A stretch of 64,000 bases of DNA, taken from Opitutia bacterium (GTDB lineage: Bacteria > Verrucomicrobiota > Verrucomicrobiia > Opitutales > Opitutaceae). The stretch lies in NCBI GenBank assembly GCA_016217545.1, contig JACRHT010000006.1, forward strand, positions 1 to 64,000, read 5' to 3'. A program made the position numbers and the translations under genes. This document shows, piece after piece, positions 43,514 to 52,591 of this stretch. Numbering within the stretch: position 1 is the stretch's first letter; each line of letters begins with the position of its first letter. Under the pieces are notes generated by a model that saw only the letters and a program-made list of their open reading frames with translations, did no database searches and was not told where the DNA came from.

Positions 43514-44314
43514 TCAGCGATTGTCGCCGTCGAGCACGCGACCGAGGCCGCCGAGGATCGAGCCTTCTTCGCGTCCGCCGCGGCCCGTTTGCGGCGCGGC
43601 GGCGACGATGCGGCCGGCGAGACGCGAGAATGGCAGTGACTGCAGCCACACCTTGCCCGGGCCGCGCAGGCGAGCGAGGAACAAGCCTTCGCCGCCGAAC
43701 AAGGCGGTCTTGATGCCGCCGACGAACTCGATGTCGTAGTCCACACTTGGTTGCAGCGCGACGAGGCAGCCCGTGTCGACGCGCAGCGTCTCTCCCGGGG
43801 CGAGCACGCGCTCATAGAGCGTGCCGCCGGCGTGCACGAAGGCGAGCCCGTCGCCCTGCAGGCGTTGCATGATGAAGCCCTCGCCGCCGAAGAGGCCCAC
43901 GCCAATGCGCTTTTGAAACGCGATGCCAATGCTGACGCCTTTCGCGGCGCAGAGGAACGAGTCCTTTTGCGCTATGAGTTCGCCGCCCATCTCGCCGAGG
44001 TGCATCGGCAGAATTTTGCCCGGATAAGGTGCGCCGAACGCCACGCGGCGTTTCTGGGCCGAGCGATTGCCGTAGACGGTCATGAAGAGCGACTCGCCCG
44101 TGAGCACGCGCGAGCCCATGCCGAGCAGCGCACCGACGAAGCCGCGGTTCTGCTGCGTGCCGTCGCCGAAGATCGTTTCCATCTCGATGCCGTCGTCCAT
44201 GAACATCATGGCGCCGGCTTCGGCGATCACCGCTTCATTGGGGTCGAGCTCAACTTCGACGAACTGCATGTCGTCGCCGCTGATGCGATAGTCGATCACG
44301 TGCATTGGATTCAT
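43514..44314 (-). CDS. AIM24/TIGR00266-family protein
   Basis: A 266-residue protein of the AIM24 (tryptophan RNA-binding attenuator-like fold) family: [63 protein letters not shown] and [11 protein letters not shown]. Length and motifs are typical of the bacterial branch. Function is not firmly known; yeast AIM24 affects mitochondrial cristae. The start is at 44314, or at the ATG three codons later. It is divergent from the PIN-PhoH gene. Confidence 0.9.
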   Translation of the reverse strand: MNPMHVIDYRISGDDMQFVEVELDPNEAVIAEAGAMMFMDDGIEMETIFGDGTQQNRGFVGALLGMGSRVLTGESLFMTVYGNRSAQKRRVAFGAPYPGKILPMHLGEMGGELIAQKDSFLCAAKGVSIGIAFQKRIGVGLFGGEGFIMQRLQGDGLAFVHAGGTLYERVLAPGETLRVDTGCLVALQPSVDYDIEFVGGIKTALFGGEGLFLARLRGPGKVWLQSLPFSRLAGRIVAAAPQTGRGGREEGSILGGLGRVLDGDNR

Positions 44315-44598
44315 GGCGGAAAGGACCCGCAGCGTCGCAGAAAAGTCGCGCGGTCGCAGGTTGAATTTGGCCGTAGTTTTCCAGACGCCCCCCTGCGGCT
44401 GTGCGCTTCCATGACAGTCCCGGTGCGGACGGTGAGTAGCTTGGTGTGACGTGCCCTCCAATTGTCCGCGACGTCTCGCACCGGAAGAATCCCGATATCC
44501 AGCGACGGAGTTTACGCGGAATTTTCACAAAGTTGCGATTATCGCATTTACAAAGCCTCCAGAGGGATACATGGGTTGCTCACAAGTTATCCACGTCG

Positions 44599-46134
44599 AT
44601 GGAATCCACACTGAGTGGGGTAAAAAATCCACCGCAGCATCACGTTGGCACGAAGGTTAAAACCTACGTTCTGGACACGAACGTCCTGCTGCACGACCCG
44701 CAGTCCCTCTTCAAGTTTGAGGAGAACAACCTCGCGATTCCCGTCGAGGTTCTGGAGGAGCTCGATGCGATCAAAGGCGAGCAGTCGACCGAACGCGGTC
44801 GCAACGCGCGCCGCGTGCACCGGTTGCTTCAGGAGCTGTTGCCGGATTCGCACTCGATGCACGAGGGCGTGAAACTGCCGAACGGCGGCACGCTCTCGAT
44901 CATCATCAATCGCTACCTCGTCGAGAACAACTGGTCGACGCCCGCGATGCAGCGGTTGCGCGCCGTCGTCTCGGACTTTACGAAGAAGGACAACCGCATC
45001 ATCGCGGCTGCACTTTTCGTTCAGGAAACTTTTCCGCCGCCGACGATCCTCGTCACGAAGGACGTCAACGTGCAGCTCAAGGCGCGCGCCGTCGGCCTCG
45101 AGGCCGAGGATTATCTGAACGACAAGGTTCCCGAGGCGCCCGACACCGACTCGTATCAGACGCTCCCACTCGACGTCTACGAGATGCAGCGCTTCTTTTC
45201 CGAGGGGCAATTCGCCATCGGCGACGACGTCGCGAAAAAACTCTATCTGAACGAATACGTCCTGCTCATGACGCCCGAGGGCAAGACCGCTCCCGGACGT
45301 TACTACGGCCAGGGCGTGGTGCGCCGGCTGCGTTTCCCGGAATTCGTGAAGGCTCCCGGCGGCATCCCGATTCGCCCGCGCAATCTCGAGCAGCAGTTCT
45401 TCATGGACGCGCTGATGGATGACTCCATCTCGCTCATCACGTGCTTCGGCAAAGCCGGCACCGGCAAGACGCTGCTCTCGACCGGTTGCGCGCTGCATCA
45501 GATCACCGATCCGGAAAACGCGCGCTACGACGGCCTGTCGATTTCCCGTCCCGTCATCGCGCTCGGCAAGGACATCGGCTTTCTCCCCGGCTCACTCGAG
45601 GAAAAGATGAAGCCGTGGCTGCAGCCCTACCACGACGCGCTCGAAGTGCTCATGCCCTCTAAGCTGCCGAAGGATCCGCAATTCGCGGCGAAGAAGGTCG
45701 GCAAAAAGAAGCGCAAGCACGACGACGTCATGGCGAGCATGACCGCACCGCAGCCCACGCACGGTGGCAACGGCAATGGCAACGGCGTGCCGCCCATGAA
45801 GCCCTACGAGCGACTGATCAAGAGCGGCCTCGTGGAGATCGAGGCGCTGTGCTTCATCCGCGGCCGCTCGATCGCACGGCGCTTCTTCATCCTCGACGAG
45901 GCGCAGCAGCTCACGCCGCACGAGGTGAAGACGGTCATCACGCGCATTTCTGAGAGTTCCAAGATCGTGCTCATCGGCGACCCCGCGCAGATCGACAATC
46001 CCTACGTCGACGCGCGCAGCAACGGCCTCGTCTTCTGCCATAATCGCATGAAGGGCCAGTCGCTCCACGCACACGTGAAGCTCTCAAAGGGCGAACGCTC
46101 GCGTCTCGCCGAACTTGCGGCGGATTTGCTCTGA
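44599..46134 (+). CDS. PIN-domain/PhoH-family ATPase (YlaK-like)
   Basis: A 511-residue two-domain protein. The N-terminal PIN RNase domain (about 22-150) has YVLDTNVLLHDP, LEELDAIK and LVTKDVNVQLKA. The C-terminal PhoH-like P-loop ATPase domain (about 260-511) has GKAGTGKTLL (about 286-295), FFILDEAQQL (about 430-439) and LIGDPAQID. Such proteins act as RNA helicase/RNase combinations. A charged and Gly/Asn-rich insert (about 370-405, GGNGNGNG) is unusual in the ATPase domain. The ATG at 44599 follows a TTATCCACG that resembles one DnaA box. The frame extends to 44446 without family similarity. Confidence 0.92.
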   Translation: MESTLSGVKNPPQHHVGTKVKTYVLDTNVLLHDPQSLFKFEENNLAIPVEVLEELDAIKGEQSTERGRNARRVHRLLQELLPDSHSMHEGVKLPNGGTLSIIINRYLVENNWSTPAMQRLRAVVSDFTKKDNRIIAAALFVQETFPPPTILVTKDVNVQLKARAVGLEAEDYLNDKVPEAPDTDSYQTLPLDVYEMQRFFSEGQFAIGDDVAKKLYLNEYVLLMTPEGKTAPGRYYGQGVVRRLRFPEFVKAPGGIPIRPRNLEQQFFMDALMDDSISLITCFGKAGTGKTLLSTGCALHQITDPENARYDGLSISRPVIALGKDIGFLPGSLEEKMKPWLQPYHDALEVLMPSKLPKDPQFAAKKVGKKKRKHDDVMASMTAPQPTHGGNGNGNGVPPMKPYERLIKSGLVEIEALCFIRGRSIARRFFILDEAQQLTPHEVKTVITRISESSKIVLIGDPAQIDNPYVDARSNGLVFCHNRMKGQSLHAHVKLSKGERSRLAELAADLL

Positions 46135-46168
46135 CCCGCCGCGGCGACCTCGCGGGCCGCCGTCACGA

Positions 46169-46795
46169 TCACTCGGCTTTCGCCTCTTCCTCGACGGGAG
46201 CGGGTGCCTCTTCGCCGGCCTCCTCCTCGTCGCCATCGAGCAGGCTCGGCTCACCTTTGCGTTGGGCGATGAACTCCATGATGCCCGCGAAAAGACCGGT
46301 GAACATCAGGTCGCCGAAGAGCGTGTTTTTGAAAAAGTAGATCGTCGGCGGAAATTCCGGATGTCCGATCGTCAAAGCCTGCCACCAGCCGGCGAGCGTC
46401 TTGGCGTAGAACGGATCCGACCACCACGACTGTGTGTTCGTCACAAGGTAGAACAGCAGCGCGCCGAGCAGGCTGCCGTTGAGCAGCCACAGCCAGGACT
46501 TGCGCGTCGACACCCACCAGCCGAGCGCCACCGCCGCCGCGAAACACGCGAAGCGCGCGATGTAGCCCGCCGTCGGGAGCGAGTAGCCGTATTCGCGCGC
46601 GTAGAACCAATTGATGTAGATGTCCGAGAGGCAGAGCGCGACGAAAGGCACCGCCCAAGTCCAGCGCTTGCGGAAATACACGGCGCCGCAGAACGCGATC
46701 GCCATCACCGGCGAAATGTTCGCCAGCGAGAAATCCATCGTCGGCAACACGCGGAAGAGCGCGGCAATCAGGATGAGGACGATGGGAACAAGCAT
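46169..46795 (-). CDS. Membrane protein, DUF6580-like, possible vitamin transporter component
   Basis: A 208-residue protein with about five or six TMs: start MLVPIVLILIAALFRVLP, then ANISPVMAIAFCGAVYF, and a tail of Glu/Ala (EEEAGEEAPAPVEEEAK). The pattern SPVMAIAFCGAVYFRKRW is typical of DUF6580 and distantly of ECF-transporter S components. It lies 51 bases downstream of the cobalamin adenosyltransferase on the same strand, so a corrinoid-uptake role is possible. Energy-coupling ATPases are not nearby, and the substrate is unproven. Confidence 0.72.
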   Translation of the reverse strand: MLVPIVLILIAALFRVLPTMDFSLANISPVMAIAFCGAVYFRKRWTWAVPFVALCLSDIYINWFYAREYGYSLPTAGYIARFACFAAAVALGWWVSTRKSWLWLLNGSLLGALLFYLVTNTQSWWSDPFYAKTLAGWWQALTIGHPEFPPTIYFFKNTLFGDLMFTGLFAGIMEFIAQRKGEPSLLDGDEEEAGEEAPAPVEEEAKAE

Positions 46796-46845
46796 GACGC
46801 TTCAACTTGTGGGCACTCTGCCGCGGAAGACAAGCGCGGGCCTCG

Positions 46846-47409
46846 TCAGCTTTCCGCCACACGGGCGAGCAGCCAGAGCAGGTCGGAAACCCGGTTCAAA
46901 TACTGGAGCAGCAGCGGTCGCACGGTCTTCCCCTGCGCGCCGAGACCGGAGACGCGCCGCTCGGCTCGCCGGGCGGCGGTGCGCGCGAGGTCCAGGGCGG
47001 CCGCGTGCAGATTGGCGCCGGGTGTCGCCCAGCCGTCGAATTTCGGTTGGCGCGCTTCCACGGCGGCCACCGCCGCGTCGATGCGCGCGAGGGCGGCTTC
47101 GTCGATCTTGGCGAATTTCGAGCCCGCGTAACGCCCCGCGTCGCTCTCGGCGCAGGCGACTTCGCCCATGAGTGCGACCAACTCCTGTTGGATTCGCTCC
47201 AGTTCCGAGCGATCGGCGCCTTCCGGTTGCGTGGCCTTGGCGAAGCCGATGGCGGCGTTCAGTTCGTCGAGCGCGCCGACCGCTTCGATCTGCGGGTGGT
47301 GCTTGGGCACGCGCTGGCCGTAGAGCAGGGAAGTGGTGCCGTCGTCGCCGGTGCGGGTGGCGATGGATCGGGCGGAAGGTTTGCCGGCGTCGGCCATCGC
47401 GTCGCTCAC
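46846..47409 (-). CDS. Cob(I)alamin adenosyltransferase, PduO type
   Basis: A 187-residue enzyme that forms adenosylcobalamin from cob(I)alamin and ATP. The ATP-binding start IATRTGDDGTTSLLYG, followed by EAVGALDELNAAIGF, matches the PduO/MMAB family. The C-terminal RTAARRAERRV and YLNRVSDLLWLLAR are equally typical. It begins with GTG inside the stop of the deformylase gene (GTGA overlap) and precedes the DUF6580-like gene. B12-dependent users are not visible in this window. Confidence 0.93.
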   Translation of the reverse strand: MSDAMADAGKPSARSIATRTGDDGTTSLLYGQRVPKHHPQIEAVGALDELNAAIGFAKATQPEGADRSELERIQQELVALMGEVACAESDAGRYAGSKFAKIDEAALARIDAAVAAVEARQPKFDGWATPGANLHAAALDLARTAARRAERRVSGLGAQGKTVRPLLLQYLNRVSDLLWLLARVAES

Positions 47410-47972
47410 TTCTTGGCGGCCTCGCGCGTCTGTTTTTTGAGCGCCTTGAGCTGAGGGTCGAGCGCTTGCAGCGTCTCCTTGTCCATGCGCGAGATGAAGA
47501 GGACGCCGTTCAGGTGATCGGCCTCGTGCTGCACGCAGCGCGAGAACAGGCCGTTACAGCGCAGCGTGTGCGGCGTGCCGTGCTCGTCCTGATATTTCAC
47601 CGCGATCTCGTCCGGACGCGTCACGTCGCCGCGGATCTCGGGAAAGGACAGGCAGCCTTCCTCCAACGAGGTTTGCGGCTCGGGCACGACGTCGATCACG
47701 GGGTTGGTGACGATCATCGGCATGAACAGCTCGAGCGGCGGCTTCGCGCCATCGAGTTCCCAGTCGAAATCCACGTCGGTTTCCCGCAGGTCGATGACGC
47801 ACAGTTGGATCGCCTGTCCGATTTGGTGCGCCGCGAGACCGATGCCGTGCGCGGCGTGCATCGTATCCACCATTTCGGCCGAAAGTTTGCGCAGGGCCGC
47901 GTCAAACGTCGTGATCTTCGCGCCCTTCTTTCGGAGGACAGGGTCGTCGTAGTGAACAATTCGCAGCGGCAT
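47406..47972 (-). CDS. def: Peptide deformylase
   Basis: A 188-residue Fe-dependent enzyme that removes the N-formyl group from nascent proteins. All three motifs are present: GIGLAAHQIG (His replaces the usual Pro of GxGxAAxQ), EGCLSFP with the Cys ligand, and QHEADHLNG with the two His ligands and catalytic Glu. The N-terminus MPLRIVHYDDPVLRKKG is standard, so the long upstream frame extension to 49295 (antisense to the next gene) is not used. The stop overlaps the adenosyltransferase start. Confidence 0.96.
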   Translation of the reverse strand: MPLRIVHYDDPVLRKKGAKITTFDAALRKLSAEMVDTMHAAHGIGLAAHQIGQAIQLCVIDLRETDVDFDWELDGAKPPLELFMPMIVTNPVIDVVPEPQTSLEEGCLSFPEIRGDVTRPDEIAVKYQDEHGTPHTLRCNGLFSRCVQHEADHLNGVLFISRMDKETLQALDPQLKALKKQTREAAKK

Positions 47973-48050
47973 GGGTCGTAATCCGCGCAGCGTATTTCTC
48001 CGCGCAACTTGCGCGCAAATAAATAGTTTTCGCTTCCGCTGCGCCACGCT

Positions 48051-49727
48051 ATGTCCAGCCGCATGTCCCAACCCGCCGTCGCCGTCCCCGGCACCGTCTC
48101 CGCCGCATGGATCGCGGGCGTGGTTGGCGGTTTGGCGTTGCTCGCGGTGGCGTGGCTCCTGCCGGTGAACGTAAAGTCGCTCAACCCCGCGCTCTTGCGC
48201 GAGGCTGGGCGGGATACGCAGAGCGCTGCCACGTTCGCGCGCGAGCTGCTCGAACTCGACCGCCCCGGGCCGGCCGAACTCGTCCTGGAAACCGCCCGCG
48301 CAGTGAACGATCCGGGCGCCAGGGCGGTTCGCGTGATTTTCGAGGATTACCAAAAACGCCATCGCGACATGATCCCGTGGGGCGGTTGGGATCCCGCGCT
48401 CGAACCGCTGCTCGTCGGCCGCACGGCGGCTTCGCCCGCCGAGTCGACGCCGGTGCTGAAATTTCTCGTCACCACGCAGGCGCGCGACGCGATGAGGAAA
48501 TACCTCTCGGTTTCGCGGCTTCCCGGCGTGCAGGCGCTGCTGAAGACCGGCGAGCTCACCACGACGCAGCGCTTCGTGCCCGCGACGCGCCCCGGCGGTC
48601 AGCCCCTCGATGCGGTCATCCTCCTCACCGCCTACCTGTGGCAGACCGAGCACCTCGCCCCGACGCTCCAGCGCGAGGTGCGCATGCTCGCCGAGACGGC
48701 GGTTTCCACGGGCCAGATGGGCGCGCTCGAGGAGTTTTATCTCGATATCCTCACACTCGGGAAACGGCTCAACTGGGTGCAACTCTCCGAGTTGCTCCGC
48801 ACCGCTTCGAATCCCCGCACCGTCGCGCAGTTCGCGCATCTCACGCGCGTCGCCCCCGAGCATCTGCCGGCGATCTACACCGCGGCGTTGATGACGAAGT
48901 CGGCCGACGGCGTGGCGCGCTACCTCATCGCCTTCGGCAAACCCGGCGCGGAAAACCTCCGCCTCGCGCTCGCGAGCGGCGAGGGCGCGGTCCGGCAACT
49001 CGTGACGCGTCAGGCCCCGGTCGTGCAAACGGCGGGCGGTGACTTCGAGTTTGGCGCCGGCTTCGTTCTCCGGAATCCGGAGCTCGCGCTGCTCGGGAAA
49101 TACGCGGCATTCCTCATCGGAGTTTTCCTGCTCCTGCGTTCGATCGACCTGCGGTTGTTCTTCCCCGAGGAGAAACGCCTGCACGGCGCCTTTCCGCACA
49201 TGGGCAGCGGCGTGCTCGCGAGCATCCTGACGTTCATCTTTTTCGTGTTCTCCGAGCCGTTCCTGCTCAAGGCCGCCGCAGCCACCGAATACCAATTCAA
49301 GCTGGTCGTGCCCATCCTCGGGCAGACCGCCGCCAACGTCGCCAAACCCATTTCAACCAACGCACCCGCCATGGACATCGCCACCATCCTCTCGATCACC
49401 GTCTTCGCCGCGCTGCAGGTCGGCATGTATGTGATCTGCCTGCTCAAGCTCGCCGAAGTCGATCGCCAGTCGCTCCCGCCCGCGATGAAGCTCAAGCTCG
49501 TCGAGAACGAGGAGAACCTCTTCGACGGCGGTCTCTACGTCGGCATCGCCGGCACCGCCACGGCGCTCGTCCTGCAGGTGCTCGGCGTCATCGAGGCCAA
49601 CCTGCTCGCCGCCTACTCCTCGAATCTCTTCGGCATCATCTGCGTCGCGCTGGTGAAAATCCGCCACGTGCGGAACTACAAGCGCAAGCTCATCCTCGAA
49701 ACCCAGCAGGCCACCGTCACCGCCTGA
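48051..49727 (+). CDS. Large membrane protein, unknown family
   Basis: A 558-residue protein. A TM anchor lies near the N-terminus (AAWIAGVVGGLALLAVAWLL, about 18-38). A helical soluble region (about 45-350) is rich in Ala, Leu and Arg, with TPR-like spacing in places. A C-terminal membrane part holds about four TMs (KYAAFLIGVFLLL at 360, SILTFIFFVFSEPFLL at 393, ILSITVFAALQVGMYVICLL at 447, and one near 520). I do not recognise the domain. It is followed 22 bases later by the coiled-coil gene, with which it likely works. Confidence 0.72.
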   Translation: MSSRMSQPAVAVPGTVSAAWIAGVVGGLALLAVAWLLPVNVKSLNPALLREAGRDTQSAATFARELLELDRPGPAELVLETARAVNDPGARAVRVIFEDYQKRHRDMIPWGGWDPALEPLLVGRTAASPAESTPVLKFLVTTQARDAMRKYLSVSRLPGVQALLKTGELTTTQRFVPATRPGGQPLDAVILLTAYLWQTEHLAPTLQREVRMLAETAVSTGQMGALEEFYLDILTLGKRLNWVQLSELLRTASNPRTVAQFAHLTRVAPEHLPAIYTAALMTKSADGVARYLIAFGKPGAENLRLALASGEGAVRQLVTRQAPVVQTAGGDFEFGAGFVLRNPELALLGKYAAFLIGVFLLLRSIDLRLFFPEEKRLHGAFPHMGSGVLASILTFIFFVFSEPFLLKAAAATEYQFKLVVPILGQTAANVAKPISTNAPAMDIATILSITVFAALQVGMYVICLLKLAEVDRQSLPPAMKLKLVENEENLFDGGLYVGIAGTATALVLQVLGVIEANLLAAYSSNLFGIICVALVKIRHVRNYKRKLILETQQATVTA

Positions 49728-49749
49728 GCCGGCCGCTCTCCGCGCCGTC

Positions 49750-51147
49750 ATGAACAAGACGCTTCTCCTCATCATCTGCGACTTCCTGTTGCTCAACCTC
49801 CTCGCGCTCACGCGTTGGGAAAAGGCTGAGCCGCAGCGCGCGCTCGACACGCCGGCTCCCACCGCGTCGTCGCCGGCCGCCGCCCCCGCGGTGAACGCCG
49901 ACATGGTCGAACTCATGCGCGTGTCTCTCGAGGACGAGAAGGCCGCGCGCGACCAGCTCGCCTCGCAGCTCAACAACACCCAGGGCACGCTCTCCGAGCG
50001 CGAGAAAGCCCTTTCCCAGCTCGAACAACAGAAACAGCAACTCCAAGGCGCGCTGTCCTCGACCTCCGCCGCCGCCAAGGAACTCGAGAAAAAATACTCG
50101 GACGCGACGAACGAGGCGTTCCTCACCAAGGAGCAGCTCGCCAAGATGCAGCGCGAACTCGAGGAGCGCCGCGCCGAGGCCGAACGCCAGAAGGCCGAAC
50201 TCGCGAAAATGGAGCGCGCCAACAACGAGGCGCGCCAGCGCATCGAGTCGCTCGCCGTCGCCGTGAAAGTCGCCGAGCAGGAAAAACAACTGCTCGGCCA
50301 GAACCTCACCGAGGCCAAGCAGCAGATCGAGGTCGAGCGCCAGGAGCGCGCCAAGGTCCAGGAGCAGACGGTCGTGCTCGCGCAAGGCGTCGGCCAACTC
50401 GCGCAGAAGTCGACCGAGCTCACGAAGGAGATCCGGGACAACCGCCCGGTGAATCCGAACACGCTCTTCGCCGAATTCCTCAACAATCGCGTGCAGCTCC
50501 ACGTCACCACGCGCCGCCCGGGCCTCTTCAGCCCGAGCGTGAAGGACAAGGATTCGCAGACCGTGCTCGTCACCGATGGCTCGCGCATTTACGCCCTCGC
50601 GCACCTCAGCGACACGCCGTTCTCGCTCACGTGGGAGAACCCGCCGAACTACGACCTGATCGCCGGCCAGCTCACGCGCGGCTCGTTCAAGGCGCCGGTC
50701 AGCGAACTCCGCTTCCTCAACGCCGACCCGCGCGTCGTCGTGGTGCCGCTCGACGACTCGCTCGCCGCCGTTATGGGCGCGAAGGTCTACAAACTCGCCA
50801 CCGAACCGTTCAAGTTCCCCTCCGTCGTGCTCGTCCGCGCCGACGATGGCCGCTACGGCGAGACGCATTTCCGCATCGACGCGAACCGTCGCGGCTACGT
50901 GAAGATCGACAATCGCATCTCGACGCGCCTCTTCGGCGAAATCGCGTCGAAGCGCGGCGATCTCGTCTTCGCGCAAACCGGCGACCTGATCGGCATCATG
51001 GTGAACAACGACTATTGCGCCGTGCTGGGCGACTTCGGCGCCGCGCAGACGATCCCCGCCGGCGAGAGCGTGCCGCAGAAGAACACCGACGCGATCTTCC
51101 GCGATCTCGCGAACCGCTGGATGCGCCTCGATCAGTCGTTGCAGTGA
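49750..51147 (+). CDS. Membrane-anchored coiled-coil protein with C-terminal globular domain
   Basis: A 465-residue protein. The N-terminus is a short TM/signal anchor (LLLIICDFLLLNLLAL). A Pro/Ala linker leads to a long coiled coil (about 52-235) rich in Gln, Glu and Lys heptads. The C-terminal domain (about 240-465) is beta-rich and begins NPNTLFAEFLNNRVQLHVTT, then has LVTDGSRIYALAHLSD and ends in FRDLANRWMRL. No family is recognised. The layout recalls envelope tethers or trypsin-like peptidase folds without catalytic residues. Probably partnered with the preceding membrane protein. Confidence 0.75.
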   Translation: MNKTLLLIICDFLLLNLLALTRWEKAEPQRALDTPAPTASSPAAAPAVNADMVELMRVSLEDEKAARDQLASQLNNTQGTLSEREKALSQLEQQKQQLQGALSSTSAAAKELEKKYSDATNEAFLTKEQLAKMQRELEERRAEAERQKAELAKMERANNEARQRIESLAVAVKVAEQEKQLLGQNLTEAKQQIEVERQERAKVQEQTVVLAQGVGQLAQKSTELTKEIRDNRPVNPNTLFAEFLNNRVQLHVTTRRPGLFSPSVKDKDSQTVLVTDGSRIYALAHLSDTPFSLTWENPPNYDLIAGQLTRGSFKAPVSELRFLNADPRVVVVPLDDSLAAVMGAKVYKLATEPFKFPSVVLVRADDGRYGETHFRIDANRRGYVKIDNRISTRLFGEIASKRGDLVFAQTGDLIGIMVNNDYCAVLGDFGAAQTIPAGESVPQKNTDAIFRDLANRWMRLDQSLQ

Positions 51148-51153
51148 GAGGTG

Positions 51154-51176
51154 GGCGTCGCCGTCCCGGCGACGCC
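51154..51176. repeat. Short GC hairpin
   Basis: ggcgtcgcc-gtccc-ggcgacgcc, directly after the coiled-coil gene. There is no T-run, so it is a weak terminator at best or a REP-like element. Confidence 0.5.
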
Positions 51177-51221
51177 ATTGCGGTTGTTTCGCCGTTGAAC
51201 GCGCGCACCCGCGCCGCCTGA

Positions 51222-52265
51222 ATGCGCGGCGTGCTGCCGCCGTTCATCGAGTCGCTCGGACTCACCGATCCATGGACCTATTTCGGGGTCTTCCTGGTCG
51301 CGTCGCTGCTCATGCTGTGGCGACTGGAGGCGATGCTCGACCATGGCCTCGAAGGCACGGCGCTCGGCACACTGGTGATGCCTTACTGCTCGGGGCTCGG
51401 GAATCTGCTGTTCGTCTGGATCGTCTGGCAGCGGCACGGTCCGGCGAAGGAGGTGCTCACGAACTGCCTCGTGAACAACGTCACGAACCTCACGTTGCTG
51501 CTCGGTCTGCCGGCGCTGCTCTTCGGCTTGCAGGTTACGGGCGGTGCGAAGTCCGGCGTGGCGAAGGGCGCGAAAAAAACAGCGAACAAGAGCGGGGCCG
51601 CGCGCGGTGACGCCGGCGCGACCGGCGCGCAGGTGAATCGCCTCTCGCTGCTGCTCACGCTCACGGCGGTGTTGTTTTTCACCGGTGGCACGTGGCTGCT
51701 CGCGGACGACGGCAAGCTCACGCGCACGGACGGGCTGATGCTCGTGGGGCTGTTCCTGTTTTGGCAAACGTTCCAGGTGTTCGACGTGATGAAGCACAAC
51801 GTGCAACGCCGCGCGTCGTTCGGTTTCTTGTTCTACATTGATCTCGTGATCGTGCTCGCGGCGGCGTGGGCGCTGTATGAGAGCATCGACTGGCTCGTGA
51901 CGTGGATCACGGCGCAGAAGTCCGGCTTCGTGAGCGCGGCGAATCTTGGCTGGCTCAGCGGTTGGTTGATGGTCCTGCCGAATGCGCTGCTCGCGCTTTA
52001 CTGGGGCTGGAAGAGGCGCGCCGATGTCGTCTACAGCTCGCAGGTCGGCGATGGGCACATTTGCATTCCACTGTGCCTCGGAGTCCTCGCGTTGCTGACG
52101 CCGGTGGCGGTGCCGTCGCTGTTCATGACGGGTCTCGCGCTCCTCGGTGGCGCGGTGGTCGTGCACGCGTTTTGCCTGCTCGCGTTTGGCGGGTTGCCGC
52201 GCTGGGTCGGCGGCGTGCTGCTCGGCGCCTACGGCTGGTTCGTGTGGACGGGGCTGTTCGCGTGA
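51222..52265 (+). CDS. CaCA-like cation exchanger (Na+/Ca2+ exchanger family)
   Basis: A 347-residue protein with about ten TMs. Two alpha-repeat-like segments face each other: LGTLVMPYCSGLGNLLFVWI with NCLVNNVTNLTLLLGLPALL in the first half, and WLMVLPNALLALYWGWKRRAD with SSQVGDGHICIPLCLGVLALL in the second. A Lys/Ala-rich cytoplasmic loop (about 107-140, GAKSGVAKGAKKTANKSG) separates the halves, as in CaCA proteins. The canonical acidic ion ligands (PE of the repeats) are not obvious (PY and PN here), so activity or ion choice may differ. It starts 74 bases after the coiled-coil gene. Confidence 0.7.
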   Translation: MRGVLPPFIESLGLTDPWTYFGVFLVASLLMLWRLEAMLDHGLEGTALGTLVMPYCSGLGNLLFVWIVWQRHGPAKEVLTNCLVNNVTNLTLLLGLPALLFGLQVTGGAKSGVAKGAKKTANKSGAARGDAGATGAQVNRLSLLLTLTAVLFFTGGTWLLADDGKLTRTDGLMLVGLFLFWQTFQVFDVMKHNVQRRASFGFLFYIDLVIVLAAAWALYESIDWLVTWITAQKSGFVSAANLGWLSGWLMVLPNALLALYWGWKRRADVVYSSQVGDGHICIPLCLGVLALLTPVAVPSLFMTGLALLGGAVVVHAFCLLAFGGLPRWVGGVLLGAYGWFVWTGLFA

Positions 52266-52280
52266 ACCGTCGCCGAAAGG

Positions 52281-52361
52281 GGAGGGCCCGCGTCCCTGCA
52301 GGCCGCAAGCGCGGGCGCGGGCGCTTGTGACGTTCGCGGCGCGCGGGGACGCGCGCCCTCC
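52281..52361. repeat. Imperfect inverted repeat between convergent genes
   Basis: ggagggcccgcgtccc at 52281-52296 pairs with ggggacgcgcgccctcc at 52345-52361, with one mismatch and a spacer of about 48 bases. Confidence 0.6.
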
Positions 52362-52451
52362 AAACGATTCATGTGGCGATCGCGCGTCGGAGGGCGGCGC
52401 TCCGTCGCCGCCTCGGCCGCGGCGATGCATTTAGGGCCTTTTCTGTTTTTC

Positions 52452-52536
52452 TGTAGCCGGGCTCGCTGAGCCCGGTCGGCGCTTCTTCCCTCGGGAAAGC
52501 CCCCTTTCCGGGTCGGGGTCAGCGACCCCGGCCACA
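52452..52536. repeat. Inverted pair of REP-like elements
   Basis: A 26-base unit (tgtagccgggctcgctgagc, then ccggtc) at 52452-52477 recurs inverted at 52511-52536 as the variant gtggccggggtcgctgaccc. Each is an internal hairpin with a gct loop. The opposing orientation is the usual layout of REP pairs (BIME-like). Confidence 0.75.
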
Positions 52537-52591
52537 GTATTTGTGAAAACGCTGTAGGCGCCCTCCGGCCAAATGCCGGGCTCCCTGCGCC

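Larger units (their letters stand above)
52266..52591. other. Gene-free stretch packed with palindromic repeats
   Basis: No gene is seen. The region holds an imperfect inverted repeat (52281-52296 against 52345-52361), a GC hairpin near 52391-52412 and a REP pair (52452-52536). It lies between the convergent exchanger and MBL-fold genes, where REP sequences often sit. Confidence 0.6.

Noticed and set aside
44587-44595. TTATCCACG resembling a DnaA box before the PhoH gene
   Set aside because: A single near-match with no cluster of boxes, AT-rich unwinding region or dnaA/dnaN nearby; not an origin.
47973-49295. N-terminal extension of the deformylase frame
   Set aside because: Antisense to the 558-aa membrane protein; deformylases start at MPLRIVHYD, which is at 47972.
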